A stretch of DNA of 64,000 nt from Planctomycetota bacterium (GCA_014584315.1 JACTNA010000032.1:81984-145983); one strand, 5' to 3'; shown: positions 44,125-54,384, counted from the stretch's first letter. A program made the numbers and translations. Notes: generated by a model from the sequence alone, not told the origin.

Positions 44125-46462
44125 ATGAGTTTCGAACGCCACATTCCCGCCTTGGTGATCGTGTGCTGTCTCGCTTCCGCGGGCTGGGCACAGGTGGATG
44201 ATTCGATCAACAACCCTCACAGCCCTTCCGGCATGGTGCGGCCCGACGCGCTGGTGTACGAGGGGCTGCTGGTCTACCTCGAGTCGCCGGTGAGCGGCGA
44301 GGTGGACATGGTGGTCACAGCGTGGGACCGTCCGATGGGGGGCGAGCCGCTCGACGGGCCGACGCTGTACGAGGGCGTGCCCGTCGAGAACGGCTGGTTC
44401 CGTGTGGAACTGGAGCCGACGCTGCTGGAGCGCGGCCGCGGGTTCGCGTGGCTGGAGGTCGCGGTGCGCTGGCCGGCGGGGCCAGGCGAGTTCGAGATGC
44501 TGGACGGCCGACAGCGTCTGGACTTTGCGTCGGTGTCGTTCGTGCCGCGCGGCGACGTCGAGACGGACGTGATGGACGACGCGGCGGACGAGGAGCGGGC
44601 CGGGGCGACACCCCGCGTGCGCTCGGGCGTGCCCGCGGCTGCAGGTCGGCGTGTGGCGGGAGGCGACGTGCCGACGGCGCGTGGAGGGTCTCCGTTCGCG
44701 CGTCCGGCGGGTGGCATCAAGATCGATGGCGATGACGGGTCGGGCGGCGGCGGCGACTCGCGGGCGTGCGACTGGGTGATCTCGGGCAGCAACGTGTACT
44801 ACACGTGCGGCAACGTGGGGGTCGGAACGACGTCGCCGATCTATCCGCTTCACGTCGTGGGGTCGGGCCAATACGCGGTCTACGGCGAGAGCACACTATC
44901 GACGAGCGACTTCGCCTACGGCGTGTGGGGTCAGGCCGCCTCGACGACGGGACGCGGCGTGCTGGGCTTCGCCACGGCGGGCACGGGGTCAACCGTGGGC
45001 GTGTACGGGCGCTCGGACAGCACGACCGGGCGGGGCGTGTACGGCCTGGCCGAGTCGGCGAGCGGGGTGAACTACGGCGTCTATGGCGAGACGAAGAGTG
45101 CGGACGGGTACGCGGGGTACTTCAAGGGGGGGGGGCAACTACTTCGAGGGCCACGTCGGCATCGGCGATGACCCCATCAGTAATTATGCGCTGTTCGTGT
45201 ATTCGGAGGATCAAGGCGGGATCCTCGGGTTCACGCACGGTCAGAACACCTGGGGCGTCTACGGCTTCGCGAACGGGAGCGGGACGTCGTACGGCGTGAT
45301 CGGCGAGTCCAACAACGGAACGTGCGTGGGCGTCTCGGGACGATCGTTCGGATGGGACGGGAGCTCGTACGGTGTCGAAGCGCTCAACTACGGCTCCAAC
45401 GGGATGGGCCTGTACGCATTCGGGCCTACCTACGGGGTGTACGGCAAGTCGGTCGTGGCCGGCGGCATCGCACTTGGCGGCGACGCGACCGGATCAGGCT
45501 CCACGTACGGACTCAAGGTCGCGGCGTCGAGTTCGTCCGGCACCGGCGCGCACGCGACGGGCGGCTCCGTCGGCGTGCACGCCATCACGACGACCAGCAG
45601 CGGTCACGCCATCAAGGCGGAGGCCACAACGTACGGGATTCGCTCGACCGTGACCGGCTCCTCCGGCATCGCCGTCGTCGCGAGCGCGACGAGCACGGGG
45701 GGGAATAACTACGGGGTGTACGCGTCAACCAGCAGTTCGTCGGGGCGAGCGGTTCGGGCCGTCGCGAGCTCGACGAGCGGGACCAACTACGCCATCCATG
45801 CGCACAGCAGCGGCGCATCGGGACGCGGGCTGTACTCGATCGTCACGGGGAGTTCGGGGCGTGCCGTGTATGGATACTGCTCGAGCTCGAGTTCGACGGC
45901 CCGAGCCGTCATGGGGTACGCGATTTCGCCGGCCGTCGCGGTGTACGCCCAGGGCAACTCGACGACGACGGGGACCAAGAGTTTTCGTATCGACCATCCC
46001 CTAGACCCCACGGGCAAGTACCTCAACCATTACTGCACCGAATCCCCTCAGCCGCTGAACGTCTATTCCGGGAATGTCGTGCTGGATGAGGCGGGGCAGG
46101 CGTGGGTGCAACTGCCGGACTACTTCGAGTCCATCAACTCGGACATCCGGTACCAGTTGACCACCATCGGCGGCTGGGCGCCCGTGTACGTCGCGATAGA
46201 GGTGCAGGACAACCGGTTCATGATCGCCGGCGGGCAGGGCGGCATGAAGGTCTCGTGGCGCGTCGAGGCGACGCGAAACGACGCGTACGTACGCTCGTAC
46301 GGCGCGCCGGTTGAAATCGAGAAAACCGACAGCGAGCGCGGCAAGTACCTGCACCCGGAAGTGTTCGGGCAGCCCGAGGAACTGGGCATCGGCTACGACC
46401 CGGACGCCATCGGCCCCCAGCCCCCGGACGAGGAGCCGGCCCAGATCGCCAGCGGGTCCTGA
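44125..46462 (+). pseudogene. Exported repetitive tail-fibre-like protein, frameshifted in a 10-G tract
   Basis: The reading frame starts at 44125 with a signal peptide (to about residue 23, GWAQ) and reads to AGYFKGGG. It then goes out of frame at a run of ten G (45126-45135). With nine G it continues as FKGGGNYFEGHVGIGDD in the frame that ends at 46462, giving about 778 residues. The middle has many short repeats of the form GxYGVYGxSxS, like trimeric fibre stalks. The C-terminus (SFRIDHPLDPTGKYL, then NVYSGNVVLDEAG, AWVQLPDYFE) matches a domain common to tail-fibre-like proteins of bacteria and phages. Either phase-variable, recently broken, or a sequencing slip. Confidence 0.85.
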
Positions 46463-46492
46463 ACCGCGCGGGTGCAGTCGGCCGGAAATCCG

Positions 46493-46521
46493 TTGGACCG
46501 GGGGGGCAGCCGTGGTAGGGT
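46493..46521 (+). promoter_or_regulatory. Promoter of the PQQ-type propeller gene
   Basis: TTGGAC (46493-46498), 17 bp, TAGGGT (46516-46521), 47 nt before the ATG at 46568. Confidence 0.45.
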
Positions 46522-46567
46522 GGACCCGGCGCGCGCGATGGCTTGCGCGCCGAGGCCGAGGTTGATC

Positions 46568-47986
46568 ATGCGCGTGCAGACGTTCGGGTTGGGTGTCGCG
46601 TCGCTCGTCTTCGTTGCTGTCGCCATCGGCTCGGCGGCCTTCCCTGCGCGGGGACAGGACTGGACGAACGCGGGCGGCAACGCGGGGCGGAACGGGCGGA
46701 CGACGGAGATCGGGCCGGACGGAGCGGACGTGCTCTGGACGGGCGGCCGGTCGTCGATCATCGCGTGGCAGCCGGTGACGTTCGGTCGGCGGGCGTTCAT
46801 GGTGCGGCAGACGGGCTTCCCGCCCGAGCCGAACTCGGACGAGTCGCCGGTGGTGGCGATGGACCTCGACACGGGGGCCGAGTTGTGGTTCGTGTACGTG
46901 CCGGCGCGCCCCTCGGACTGGACGACGTGGGTGCTGGGCGCGCGCGACGGGCGGGTGTATGTGTCGCGCTCGGGCAACGGGTCGAGCGTCTACGCGCCGA
47001 TCTACGCGCTGGACGCGGCCGACGGGTCGGTGGTGTGGGTGTCGGACGTGGAGACCGGCGCCGGGGCGTACGACGGCGTGGTCTTCGCGCCCGACGGCGA
47101 CCTCATCGTCGCGGACTTCCGGAAGATCTACCGGATCAGCGCGCTCGACGGCTCGACGGTGTGGACGGCCGATCGGCTCTGCTCGGTGAGCGGCAACTGC
47201 GGGCCGTGCGCGACGGCGGACGCGGTGTACGTCGCGGATGCGGCGTTCGGCGGGCACGTCATCAAGCGGTACGACCTGGCGACGGGCGCGTTCCGGTACG
47301 AAAGCCCGGTGATGGACGGGTTCACGCTGCAGAACACCCCGATGGTCGCGCCGGACGGGACCGTCTACCTCTCGCGCACGCAGAACAACGCGGCCGTGGA
47401 CCACTTCTACGCGATCGACGACACGGGCGCGGCGATGTCGATCCGGTGGTCGGTGCCCGCGGGGTGGACGACGGTGTCGGAGTTCGCGGTGGGGCCGGGC
47501 GGGTCGGTGTACATGGCCGCGCCCGGGAACCGGGTGCGCCGGCTGGACGCGGCGACGGGGGCTGTGCTCGCGGAGTCCGAACCGCTGGAGTCGCTCTCCG
47601 CGCCGCGGATGGCGACGGATGCGCAGGGACGCTTGTACCTGTCGAACGGAGCGTTCGCGCAGGGCCGGTTCTATTCGTTCGACGCGGACCTGACGCCGCG
47701 CTGGTCGGTGCCGGTGCAGAACATCAACATCGGCGCGCCGGCGATCGGGGCGGACGGGACGCTGATCGTCTGCGGCGTGGGGACGGACGTGCGCGCGTAC
47801 CGGACCGAGCGCGACGACTGCCCCGCCGACTTCAACGGCGACACGACGGTGAACACGCTGGACTTCCTGGCGTTCCTGAACGCGTACGCGGCGGGCGACC
47901 CGGCGGCCGACTTCAACGGCGATACGATGGTGAACACGCTGGACGTGCTGGCATTCCTGAACGCGTTCGTGCTCGGGTGCCCGTGA
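46568..47986 (+). CDS. Secreted beta-propeller protein with C-terminal tandem EF-hand tail
   Basis: A 472-residue exported protein. A signal peptide (1-30) is followed by a PQQ-like beta-propeller. Its blades end in phrases such as VVAMDLDTGAELW, IYALDAADGSVVW and VRRLDAATGAVLAE, spaced about 45 residues apart. The last 60 residues hold two EF-hand-like loops (ADFNGDTTVNTLD, ADFNGDTMVNTLD), each followed by FLAFLNAY-type helices and ending in GCP. This is dockerin-like and recurs in three neighbours. No catalytic motif is seen; binding or scaffolding is likely. Confidence 0.88.
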   Translation: MRVQTFGLGVASLVFVAVAIGSAAFPARGQDWTNAGGNAGRNGRTTEIGPDGADVLWTGGRSSIIAWQPVTFGRRAFMVRQTGFPPEPNSDESPVVAMDLDTGAELWFVYVPARPSDWTTWVLGARDGRVYVSRSGNGSSVYAPIYALDAADGSVVWVSDVETGAGAYDGVVFAPDGDLIVADFRKIYRISALDGSTVWTADRLCSVSGNCGPCATADAVYVADAAFGGHVIKRYDLATGAFRYESPVMDGFTLQNTPMVAPDGTVYLSRTQNNAAVDHFYAIDDTGAAMSIRWSVPAGWTTVSEFAVGPGGSVYMAAPGNRVRRLDAATGAVLAESEPLESLSAPRMATDAQGRLYLSNGAFAQGRFYSFDADLTPRWSVPVQNINIGAPAIGADGTLIVCGVGTDVRAYRTERDDCPADFNGDTTVNTLDFLAFLNAYAAGDPAADFNGDTMVNTLDVLAFLNAFVLGCP

Positions 47987-48076
47987 GGGTCGGGCCGGGG
48001 GTGCGGTCAGGCGCGGTCGGTGGTGGTGGGGCGGCGGTTTTTCCCCCCGGAGAGTCCCGTGATCGGGGGAATGGTG

Positions 48077-48106
48077 TTGGTGCGCGGGCGGGGGGCGCGG
48101 TAGGCT
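48077..48106 (+). promoter_or_regulatory. Promoter of the gene at 48163
   Basis: TTGGTG (48077-48082), 18 bp, TAGGCT (48101-48106). Confidence 0.4.
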
Positions 48107-48162
48107 GGGTGCGTGCGCGGCCTCGGCGGGTGCGCGCCCCAAAGCGGCAAGGGAGGTCCGTC

Positions 48163-49629
48163 ATGCGTTCGATCGTGCAAGGTGTCGTGGTGCTCGGGCT
48201 GGTGTCGGCCGGAGCGTTCGGGCAGGCGTCCCGTGACGTGGTCCGGACGGATGGAGCGGGATCGACGAGCGTGCGGACGCTCGGGCCGGTCGAGGAGAGC
48301 CGTATCGGTGGTGCCGGCGTGCGGACGGGGATCCTGTGGACGCTGCCCGATCCGATCTCGATCGTTGAGTCCGTGGCGCTCGGGGACACGACGGACGAGA
48401 GCTGGCTGGCGCACAACCTGAACGACAAGCGTGTGAGCAAGCTCACGACGAGCGGGACGGGCGTGCCGGACTTCGTCTACTCGATGGCGGCGGAGAACCC
48501 GAGTTCGATCGGCGTGGCGAGCGCGAGGACGGCGTCCCTCGGCGTCGTGATCTCGTTCCCGAGCGGCGGCCCCGTCAGCGTCCGGGCTTTCACGAACGCG
48601 AACGGGAACGTGCCGATCTGGACGCACACCTTCGCGGCGGGCAACAACAACGCGAGCAAGCGGAACGCGAGCGCGTCGGCGGACGGCTCGCTGGTCGCGG
48701 CGGCGGCGTACGACGGCACGACGAGCACGATCGTGCTGCTCGACGGCGCGACGGGCGCGGTCGTGAACACGCTCTCGCGGGCGGGGTTCGTCTCGGGGCT
48801 GGAGTTCAGCGACGACGGTTCCCGGCTGCTCATCACGAACGGGGCGACCGCGGAACTGATCGACGTCGGCACGCTGGGCACGCTGCGCACGGTGACGGTC
48901 TCCGGCGCGGGCGGGTTTCACCGCCTCTCGCGCGACGGCAAGGTGATCGCCGCGGGCGGGTTCAACATCAAGATCGACCGCGAGGTCGGCGGCGTGTGGA
49001 GCAACGCCTACACGGGGACGGGGTCGAGCGAGTGGTTCGGGTCGGCCATGGCGGTGAGCGCGGACGGGATGTACGCCTTCGCCGGCAGCCACAACTACGC
49101 CCAGGCCTACCTGCCGAACAACTACCGCGTGATCGACGTGAGCACGGGGCAGGTGATCGCCACGGACGGGTACGTCGGATCGGGCGGGTTCCAGAACTCG
49201 ATGGTGGGAGCGGAGTCGAACGCGGACGGCACGATCTTCACGGTCGCGTCGTGGGGCGACGAGGTGAACACCAAGCCGGAGGTGCGCATCTTCGATCGAA
49301 CGCTCACCGAGATCGGCTCGATCGACACCGTCGGCTCGCCGTTCGGGCTGGACATGACGATCGACGGGCGGTACGTGCTGGTGGGGGCGAAGTCGGTGCA
49401 CGCCAACACGTTCGGCAACGGCGGTATGACGTACCTCTACGAGGTGTTCGAGGCCGACGACTGCCCGGCGGACTTCAACGGCGACACCGTCGTGAACTCG
49501 CTCGACTTCATCGCGTTCCTGAACGCCTACACGGCGAACGACCCGAGCGCGGACTTCAACGGCGACACGGTGATCAACTCATTGGACTTCATCGCGTTCC
49601 TCAACGCTTTCACGGCCGGCTGCCCGTAG
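48163..49629 (+). CDS. Secreted WD/propeller-like protein with C-terminal tandem EF-hand tail
   Basis: A 488-residue exported protein: signal peptide 1-22 (GAFGQA), then beta-propeller-like repeats (SADGSLVAAAAYDG, FSDDGSRLLITNG, SADGMYAFAGS, TIDGRYVLVGA). The end has two EF-hand loops (ADFNGDTVVNSLD, ADFNGDTVINSLD) and GCP before TAG. The propeller resembles lactonase/WD-like 'SxDGxxLa' proteins. GGGAGG precedes ATG 48163. The 3' terminator (49666-49696) lies inside the convergent kinase gene. Function unknown. Confidence 0.88.
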   Translation: MRSIVQGVVVLGLVSAGAFGQASRDVVRTDGAGSTSVRTLGPVEESRIGGAGVRTGILWTLPDPISIVESVALGDTTDESWLAHNLNDKRVSKLTTSGTGVPDFVYSMAAENPSSIGVASARTASLGVVISFPSGGPVSVRAFTNANGNVPIWTHTFAAGNNNASKRNASASADGSLVAAAAYDGTTSTIVLLDGATGAVVNTLSRAGFVSGLEFSDDGSRLLITNGATAELIDVGTLGTLRTVTVSGAGGFHRLSRDGKVIAAGGFNIKIDREVGGVWSNAYTGTGSSEWFGSAMAVSADGMYAFAGSHNYAQAYLPNNYRVIDVSTGQVIATDGYVGSGGFQNSMVGAESNADGTIFTVASWGDEVNTKPEVRIFDRTLTEIGSIDTVGSPFGLDMTIDGRYVLVGAKSVHANTFGNGGMTYLYEVFEADDCPADFNGDTVVNSLDFIAFLNAYTANDPSADFNGDTVINSLDFIAFLNAFTAGCP

Positions 49630-49635
49630 GGCGCG

Positions 49636-51777
49636 TCAGTCCGCGCCGTCAACGCCGACATCGGCGGGCGTGCCGGGGCCAGGCTCCGGCACGCCCTGTT
49701 CGTGCGCGGCGAGCGAGTCCAGCGCGGCGGCGGCGGCGCGGGTGGCAGCGTGGTCCGGGCCGTGAAGCCTCGTGCGGAGGTCGAGGGCGGCGCGGTAGAG
49801 GGCGGCCGCGCCCGGCGTGTCGCCCCGATCCGCGAGGACGGCGGCGAGGTTCATGGTGACCACGGCGACGGCCGGGTGTTCGTCGCCGAAGTGGGCAAGG
49901 ACCCGTTCGAGCGATTCACGGAACAGCGCCTCGGATCGTTCGAGTCGTCCGCGCCGGTGCTCCAGTTTGCCGAGCGTGTTCAGGCAGGCGGCGAGGTTCT
50001 CGGGGTCCTCGGCCTCGTGTCGGCGCGCGGACCGCAGCGCCCCCTCCATCGCTTCGCCGGCGCGGTCGAGGTCGCCCAGGTCAACGAGGGCGGCGGCGTG
50101 GTTGGCAAGGGCCTTGCCGGTGCGCCGATCGTCCGGCCCGTGGGCGGCCAGGTGGGCCTCGACGGCCTCGCGCAGATAGCGCTCCGCTCCCGCGAAGTCG
50201 CCGCGGTCCTTGCACAGAAGCCCGAGGTCGTTGAGACTGGACAGCCGCTGCTCGTGGTGGGCGGGGAGTTCGCGCCGCGCGATGTCGAGCGCGAGGGTCA
50301 TGTGTCGCTCGGCCTCGTCGAGCAGCCCGAGGGCGCGGTAGGCGTTGCCGACGGCGTTGCGCACCGGAGCCTCGATGGCCGGGCGGCCGCCGAGCGAGCC
50401 GGCGTCGAGGCGCCGGGCGGCGTCGTCGAGGGCGTCGCGGAGCGTCGTGTCGTGCCGCCCGCGCTCGACCGAGGCGAAGAGGTCCTGCATGAAGCGGGAG
50501 ACTTGGAGCGCGGTGTCGGCCTCGTGGAGCGCGCGAGCCTCGTTGCGAGCGGCGCGAACCGCCTGCGCCGTGGCGACGGTCGCCGTCGCCACGAGCGCGA
50601 GCGCGGCGAGCGACGACGCCAGCACGCCGAGCCGGTGGCGCCGGACGAAGCGGGCGGCGCGGTACGCGGGCGTCGGACGACGCGCCGCGATCGGCTCGTG
50701 GCCGAGGAACCGGCGCACGTCGTCGGCCAGCGCGGCCGCGGACGGGTAGCGGCGATCGGCGTCCTTCTCCAGCGCCTTGAGCGCGATCGTCTCGAGGTCG
50801 CGCGGCAGGTCCGGACGGATCGCCCGGGGCCTCACGGGCGCCGCGTCGCAGATCGCCCGGATCGCGCCGGTGACGCTGGTGCGGTCGAGGTCGAGGGGCA
50901 GGCGTCCGGTGAGGAGTTCATAGAGCACGACGCCGAGCGAGTACACGTCGGTGCGCGCGTCGATGGCCAGGGGGTCGCCGCGGGCCTGCTCCGGGCTCAT
51001 GTAGGGGAGCGTGCCCGAGACTGAGCCGATCTCGGTGAGCGTGGCGGCCAGGGGGGGGGCGCCCGCCCCGGCGTCGGGGTCGAGGATGCGCGCCAGGCCG
51101 AAGTCGAGCACCTTCGGGGCGGGCACGCCGTCGGGCGCCACCGCCACGAGGATGTTCGAGGGCTTGAGGTCGCGGTGGATGACGCCGCGTCCGTGCGCGA
51201 ACGCGACGGCGTCGCAGGCGGCGACGAAGAGCGCAAGCCGGTCGGTAATGGAGAGGTTCCTCTCGGCCGCGTGGCGGTTGAGCGGCAGGCCGCGCACAAG
51301 CTCCATGGCGAGGAAGCGGTCGCCGTCCGGCGTCTCTCCGGCGGCATGGAGCGCGGCGATGCCCGGGTGCTCGAGGCGTGCGAGGGCCGCGACTTCCCTT
51401 CGGAAATGGCGAGCGTCGTCGTCACCCGGCGTGCGGCGGAGGAGTTTGAGGGCGACGGCTCGCCGCGGGCTGGCCTGCTCGGCTTCAAAGACGACGCCCG
51501 AGCCGCCCCGCCCGATCTCCCGCAGGATGCGGAATCCCTCGACGAAGCGCGCGCCCGGGCCGAGTTCCGCGAGCAGACCGGTCTCGCGCAGCACGCCCGA
51601 GATCGGCGCGGCGGCCGTCAGGTTGGCCTTGATCTCCATGAAGCGGTCGGCGCAGGACGGGCACTCGCCGAGGTGCGCCCGGAGGTCCGCGGCGATCTCC
51701 GGTTCGAGCGCGTCGGTGGCGAAGCGTTCGAGGTCCTCGATGTCGGGGCAGTGCATCGGCGTGCTCCCGCGGCTCAT
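49636..51777 (-). CDS. Ser/Thr protein kinase with N-terminal zinc finger and C-terminal TPR
   Basis: A 713-residue membrane-bound kinase. Residues 9-42 have a His/Cys cluster (H9, C10, H35, C39, C42 in HLGECPSC), resembling an anti-sigma zinc finger. The kinase domain (about 80-365) has GRGGSGVVFE, Lys110, HRDLKPSN (Asp202), DFGLAR (Asp224) and SPEQ. A membrane helix lies at 383-405, then tetratricopeptide repeats to the end (for example NAVGNAYRALGLLDEAERH, SLNDLGLLCKDRGDFAGAE). Its start overlaps the ECF sigma gene's stop by 4 nt, so kinase and sigma are made together. A 9-G tract lies at 51051-51059. Confidence 0.92.
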   Translation of the reverse strand: MSRGSTPMHCPDIEDLERFATDALEPEIAADLRAHLGECPSCADRFMEIKANLTAAAPISGVLRETGLLAELGPGARFVEGFRILREIGRGGSGVVFEAEQASPRRAVALKLLRRTPGDDDARHFRREVAALARLEHPGIAALHAAGETPDGDRFLAMELVRGLPLNRHAAERNLSITDRLALFVAACDAVAFAHGRGVIHRDLKPSNILVAVAPDGVPAPKVLDFGLARILDPDAGAGAPPLAATLTEIGSVSGTLPYMSPEQARGDPLAIDARTDVYSLGVVLYELLTGRLPLDLDRTSVTGAIRAICDAAPVRPRAIRPDLPRDLETIALKALEKDADRRYPSAAALADDVRRFLGHEPIAARRPTPAYRAARFVRRHRLGVLASSLAALALVATATVATAQAVRAARNEARALHEADTALQVSRFMQDLFASVERGRHDTTLRDALDDAARRLDAGSLGGRPAIEAPVRNAVGNAYRALGLLDEAERHMTLALDIARRELPAHHEQRLSSLNDLGLLCKDRGDFAGAERYLREAVEAHLAAHGPDDRRTGKALANHAAALVDLGDLDRAGEAMEGALRSARRHEAEDPENLAACLNTLGKLEHRRGRLERSEALFRESLERVLAHFGDEHPAVAVVTMNLAAVLADRGDTPGAAALYRAALDLRTRLHGPDHAATRAAAAALDSLAAHEQGVPEPGPGTPADVGVDGAD
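49666..49696 (+). terminator. Intrinsic terminator-like hairpin of the gene at 48163, inside the kinase 3' end
   Basis: Perfect 11-bp stem GGGCGTGCCGG / CCGGCACGCCC, 37 nt after the stop of the upstream gene. The same arm core GGGCGTGCCG occurs in the terminator at 54385. No long T-run follows. Confidence 0.55.
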
Positions 51778-52379
51778 GCGGTCTCCTCGAGGTCGTCCCG
51801 CAGTTCGCGCAGGCGCTTGAGGACGCGGTGCTTGGCGTTGTAGACGGCCTTGACGGGCACGCCGAGTTCCTCCGCCGCCGAGTCGGCCGAACGCTCGCCC
51901 TGGACGACGAGCAGGAAGGCGCGGAGGGTGGTCGGCTCGAACTCGGCGCGAACGCGCCCGAGGCAGACGGTCCACGCCCAACGCTCCCACTCGGTGTTCC
52001 ACAGGTCCTCGACGCTCTTCTCATCGGTCGGCGGCTCGAACCCGCGGTGGAAGTCGCCGTCGAGGGCGCGTTCGCGCGAGCGTGCCTCGCGCTGGCGGTG
52101 GCGGAGGACGGACCGGCGCGCGATGCCGAAGAGCCATGCGCTCAGGCGCCCCTTGTCGCGGTCGTAGCGACCCTCGCGGAGCAGCCGTGCCAGCTCGACC
52201 AGCGTCTCCTGGGCGGCGTCGTCGGCGTCGGCGTCGGTCAGCCCCGATCGCCGGGCGAAGGCGACCAGCGGATCGCGGAAGCGGCCGACGAAGCGCTCCC
52301 AGGCGCGGCCGTTGCCCGCGTCCCGCAGTTCGTGCAGGATCGTGGTGGTCGTCACCCACTCCCTGGCGCTCTGGTCCAT
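51774..52379 (-). CDS. ECF-type RNA polymerase sigma factor
   Basis: A 201-residue extracytoplasmic-function sigma factor. Region 2 includes DAAQETLVELARLLREG and the DNA-melting helix GRLSAWLFGIARRSVLRHRQR. Region 4 has the helix-turn-helix ERSADSAAEELGVPVKAVYNAKHRVLKRL. Such planctomycete sigmas are typically encoded beside a Ser/Thr kinase instead of an anti-sigma gene. Its stop overlaps the kinase start; the kinase's own N-terminal zinc finger may do the anti-sigma job. ATG 52379. Confidence 0.93.
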   Translation of the reverse strand: MDQSAREWVTTTTILHELRDAGNGRAWERFVGRFRDPLVAFARRSGLTDADADDAAQETLVELARLLREGRYDRDKGRLSAWLFGIARRSVLRHRQREARSRERALDGDFHRGFEPPTDEKSVEDLWNTEWERWAWTVCLGRVRAEFEPTTLRAFLLVVQGERSADSAAEELGVPVKAVYNAKHRVLKRLRELRDDLEETA

Positions 52380-52543
52380 GTCCCGCGTCCCCGCCCGGGG
52401 ACCAACCCCGTGAAGGGCATCCTATCGGAGCGGCCGCGAAAAACGGCGCGAATCGATGAGAAACCCCCGCTCGGGGTGTGGAACTCGTGCCGGCAGGCCC
52501 ACATGGGCCGGCCGCTCGCACCCCAGTTGCTCCGGGAGGGATC

Positions 52544-54355
52544 ATGGCTGGCGCACTCGGACGGATCGCACTGTTCGCCGGGGCGATGCTCGGACTCGCC
52601 GCACCGGCATCGCTCGCCCAGATCGGCACCGCGCCGCCGTTCCTGTGCGGGCGGACGTACTCGTTCTCGAAGGGCGTGCCGGACGGGAACGTCCTGATCG
52701 ACGAGCCGGGTCTCGTGCGGGTGGAGACGCTGCACTACGTCCACCTTGTCGGTGCCACGTTCGGGGGGGGGTGCCCCGACGTAACGGCGACCGTGACGAT
52801 GGAGGCGACGCTTCCGTGCGACGACGGCACCAACGAAGGCCCGCACGTCTTCGGGCCGTTCCCTGTCACTGTCGGCGGACTCACGATGATCCCGATCGAC
52901 GTTCCCGTGGCGGCCGGCGAGGAGCGCGTGTGCGACCTGGTCGTGGTCTCGACGCTTACCTTCTCCGACGGGATGGTCCTCCGGCAGCAGGGCGACCAGC
53001 GGGTCAGCGCGCAGCCGCCCGCGCCCGGCAACCCCGACGCGCCGTTGTTGCAGGTCGAAATCATCGGCGACAGCGCGGCCTGCGCCGCGCCCGGCGACAC
53101 ACGCACGTTCCGAGTGCGTGTGACGAACAACTCTTCCGAAGGGTTCTTCGACGGATCGGCCGACATCGCGATCCGCACGACTTCGGGCTCGCCCACCGTG
53201 GTCGCCGGCGCGAACAACACACGCACGGGGGCGTACGCGCTGAGCGATCCCGGCGGTGGCGACGCCCCTTCAGGGGCGATCGACGACGACTGCCCGCCGC
53301 GCCCCACGCAGCCGCACCTCGAGTTCCTGAACGAGATGGGCATTTCGGTCACGATCGCGCCCGGAGCCTCCGTCGAGTTCGACATCAGCGTGAACTCGTA
53401 CCAGCTGGCGGCCTCGGGCGCGATGGGCGAGGCCGTGGTCAATGTCGGAGGCTTCCTGGTCGGCCAGGCGATCCACGCTGTCGCGGGGATCGCCACGGTC
53501 GTGGATGCGTCGAAGACGCCCCAGTTCGCGTGCCCGGGGGCCGGGCGTGCGGCGATCGCGTCGATCGGTTCGTCGCCGAGGGGGCCCGCGCTCTCGTACC
53601 TCGCGGACGGCACGCCCGACGGGAGCGAGCCGTTCAACCTGCTCTACATCGTCGATCCGGCCTCGGTCAGGATGTTCGTGAACGGATCGCCGGTGACGGG
53701 GACGAACTTCTCGAGCGCGATCCACGGCAGCGGGCAACTGGGCCGGCACGCCATCGAACTCTCGTTCCTCAACCCACGCCCGCCCTCGGACTCCGTCATC
53801 CAGTTCGATTACGAGATCATCGTGGAGCCGGTGACGCCGGGGTACGAGGTCAGCGGGATGAGTCTCGGCATTGTCGATGGCGCGCCGAACGAGTACGCCC
53901 ACCTGCACCCTGTCGCGCGCGGCCACGTCGACCTTGCGGACGGCCGCGTGCACGAGCCCGTGCGGCTGTTCCAGATCCACCAGTTGTCGGCGGTCGGCGT
54001 GGACGAAGGGACGTTCAACCCGCGCCAGATGCAACTCGTGGATCTCTCGATCGTGCCGGTGCGCTCCGAGGGGCGCATCCGCGTCGAGAGCACGTGGAAG
54101 GCCGTATCGCCGGGAGCGCCGCGCTACATCGGGTTCGACGTCTTCCACGACGTCCGCGCGTACGCGACCCCGATGCCGGAAGAGCCGTGCCCGGCCGATT
54201 TCAACGGCGACACCGTCGTGAACACGCTCGACGTGCTGGCGTTCCTGAACGCCTACACGAGCGGGGATCCGCGTGCGGACTTCAACGGTGACACGGTGAT
54301 CAACACGCTGGACCTCCTGGCGTTCCTCAACGCGTTCACCGCGGGCTGCCCGTAG
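52544..54355 (+). CDS. Large secreted protein with C-terminal tandem EF-hand tail
   Basis: A 603-residue exported protein: signal peptide to about residue 26 (SLAQIG), a beta-rich body with no domain that I can name, then two EF-hand loops (ADFNGDTVVNTLD, ADFNGDTVINTLD) and GCP before TAG. The body alternates Thr/Val/Gly-rich strands, suggesting immunoglobulin-like or adhesin modules. GGGAGG precedes ATG 52544. A 9-G tract lies at 52763-52771. The terminator at 54385 follows. Confidence 0.8.
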   Translation: MAGALGRIALFAGAMLGLAAPASLAQIGTAPPFLCGRTYSFSKGVPDGNVLIDEPGLVRVETLHYVHLVGATFGGGCPDVTATVTMEATLPCDDGTNEGPHVFGPFPVTVGGLTMIPIDVPVAAGEERVCDLVVVSTLTFSDGMVLRQQGDQRVSAQPPAPGNPDAPLLQVEIIGDSAACAAPGDTRTFRVRVTNNSSEGFFDGSADIAIRTTSGSPTVVAGANNTRTGAYALSDPGGGDAPSGAIDDDCPPRPTQPHLEFLNEMGISVTIAPGASVEFDISVNSYQLAASGAMGEAVVNVGGFLVGQAIHAVAGIATVVDASKTPQFACPGAGRAAIASIGSSPRGPALSYLADGTPDGSEPFNLLYIVDPASVRMFVNGSPVTGTNFSSAIHGSGQLGRHAIELSFLNPRPPSDSVIQFDYEIIVEPVTPGYEVSGMSLGIVDGAPNEYAHLHPVARGHVDLADGRVHEPVRLFQIHQLSAVGVDEGTFNPRQMQLVDLSIVPVRSEGRIRVESTWKAVSPGAPRYIGFDVFHDVRAYATPMPEEPCPADFNGDTVVNTLDVLAFLNAYTSGDPRADFNGDTVINTLDLLAFLNAFTAGCP

Positions 54356-54384
54356 CGCGGGAGCGCCGGGCCGGCTTTCCCTCC

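Noticed and set aside
48041..48071. Hairpin TTCCCCCCG / CGGGGGAA as a terminator
   Set aside because: Weak, offset stem; no T-run on the plus strand and it sits close to a promoter.
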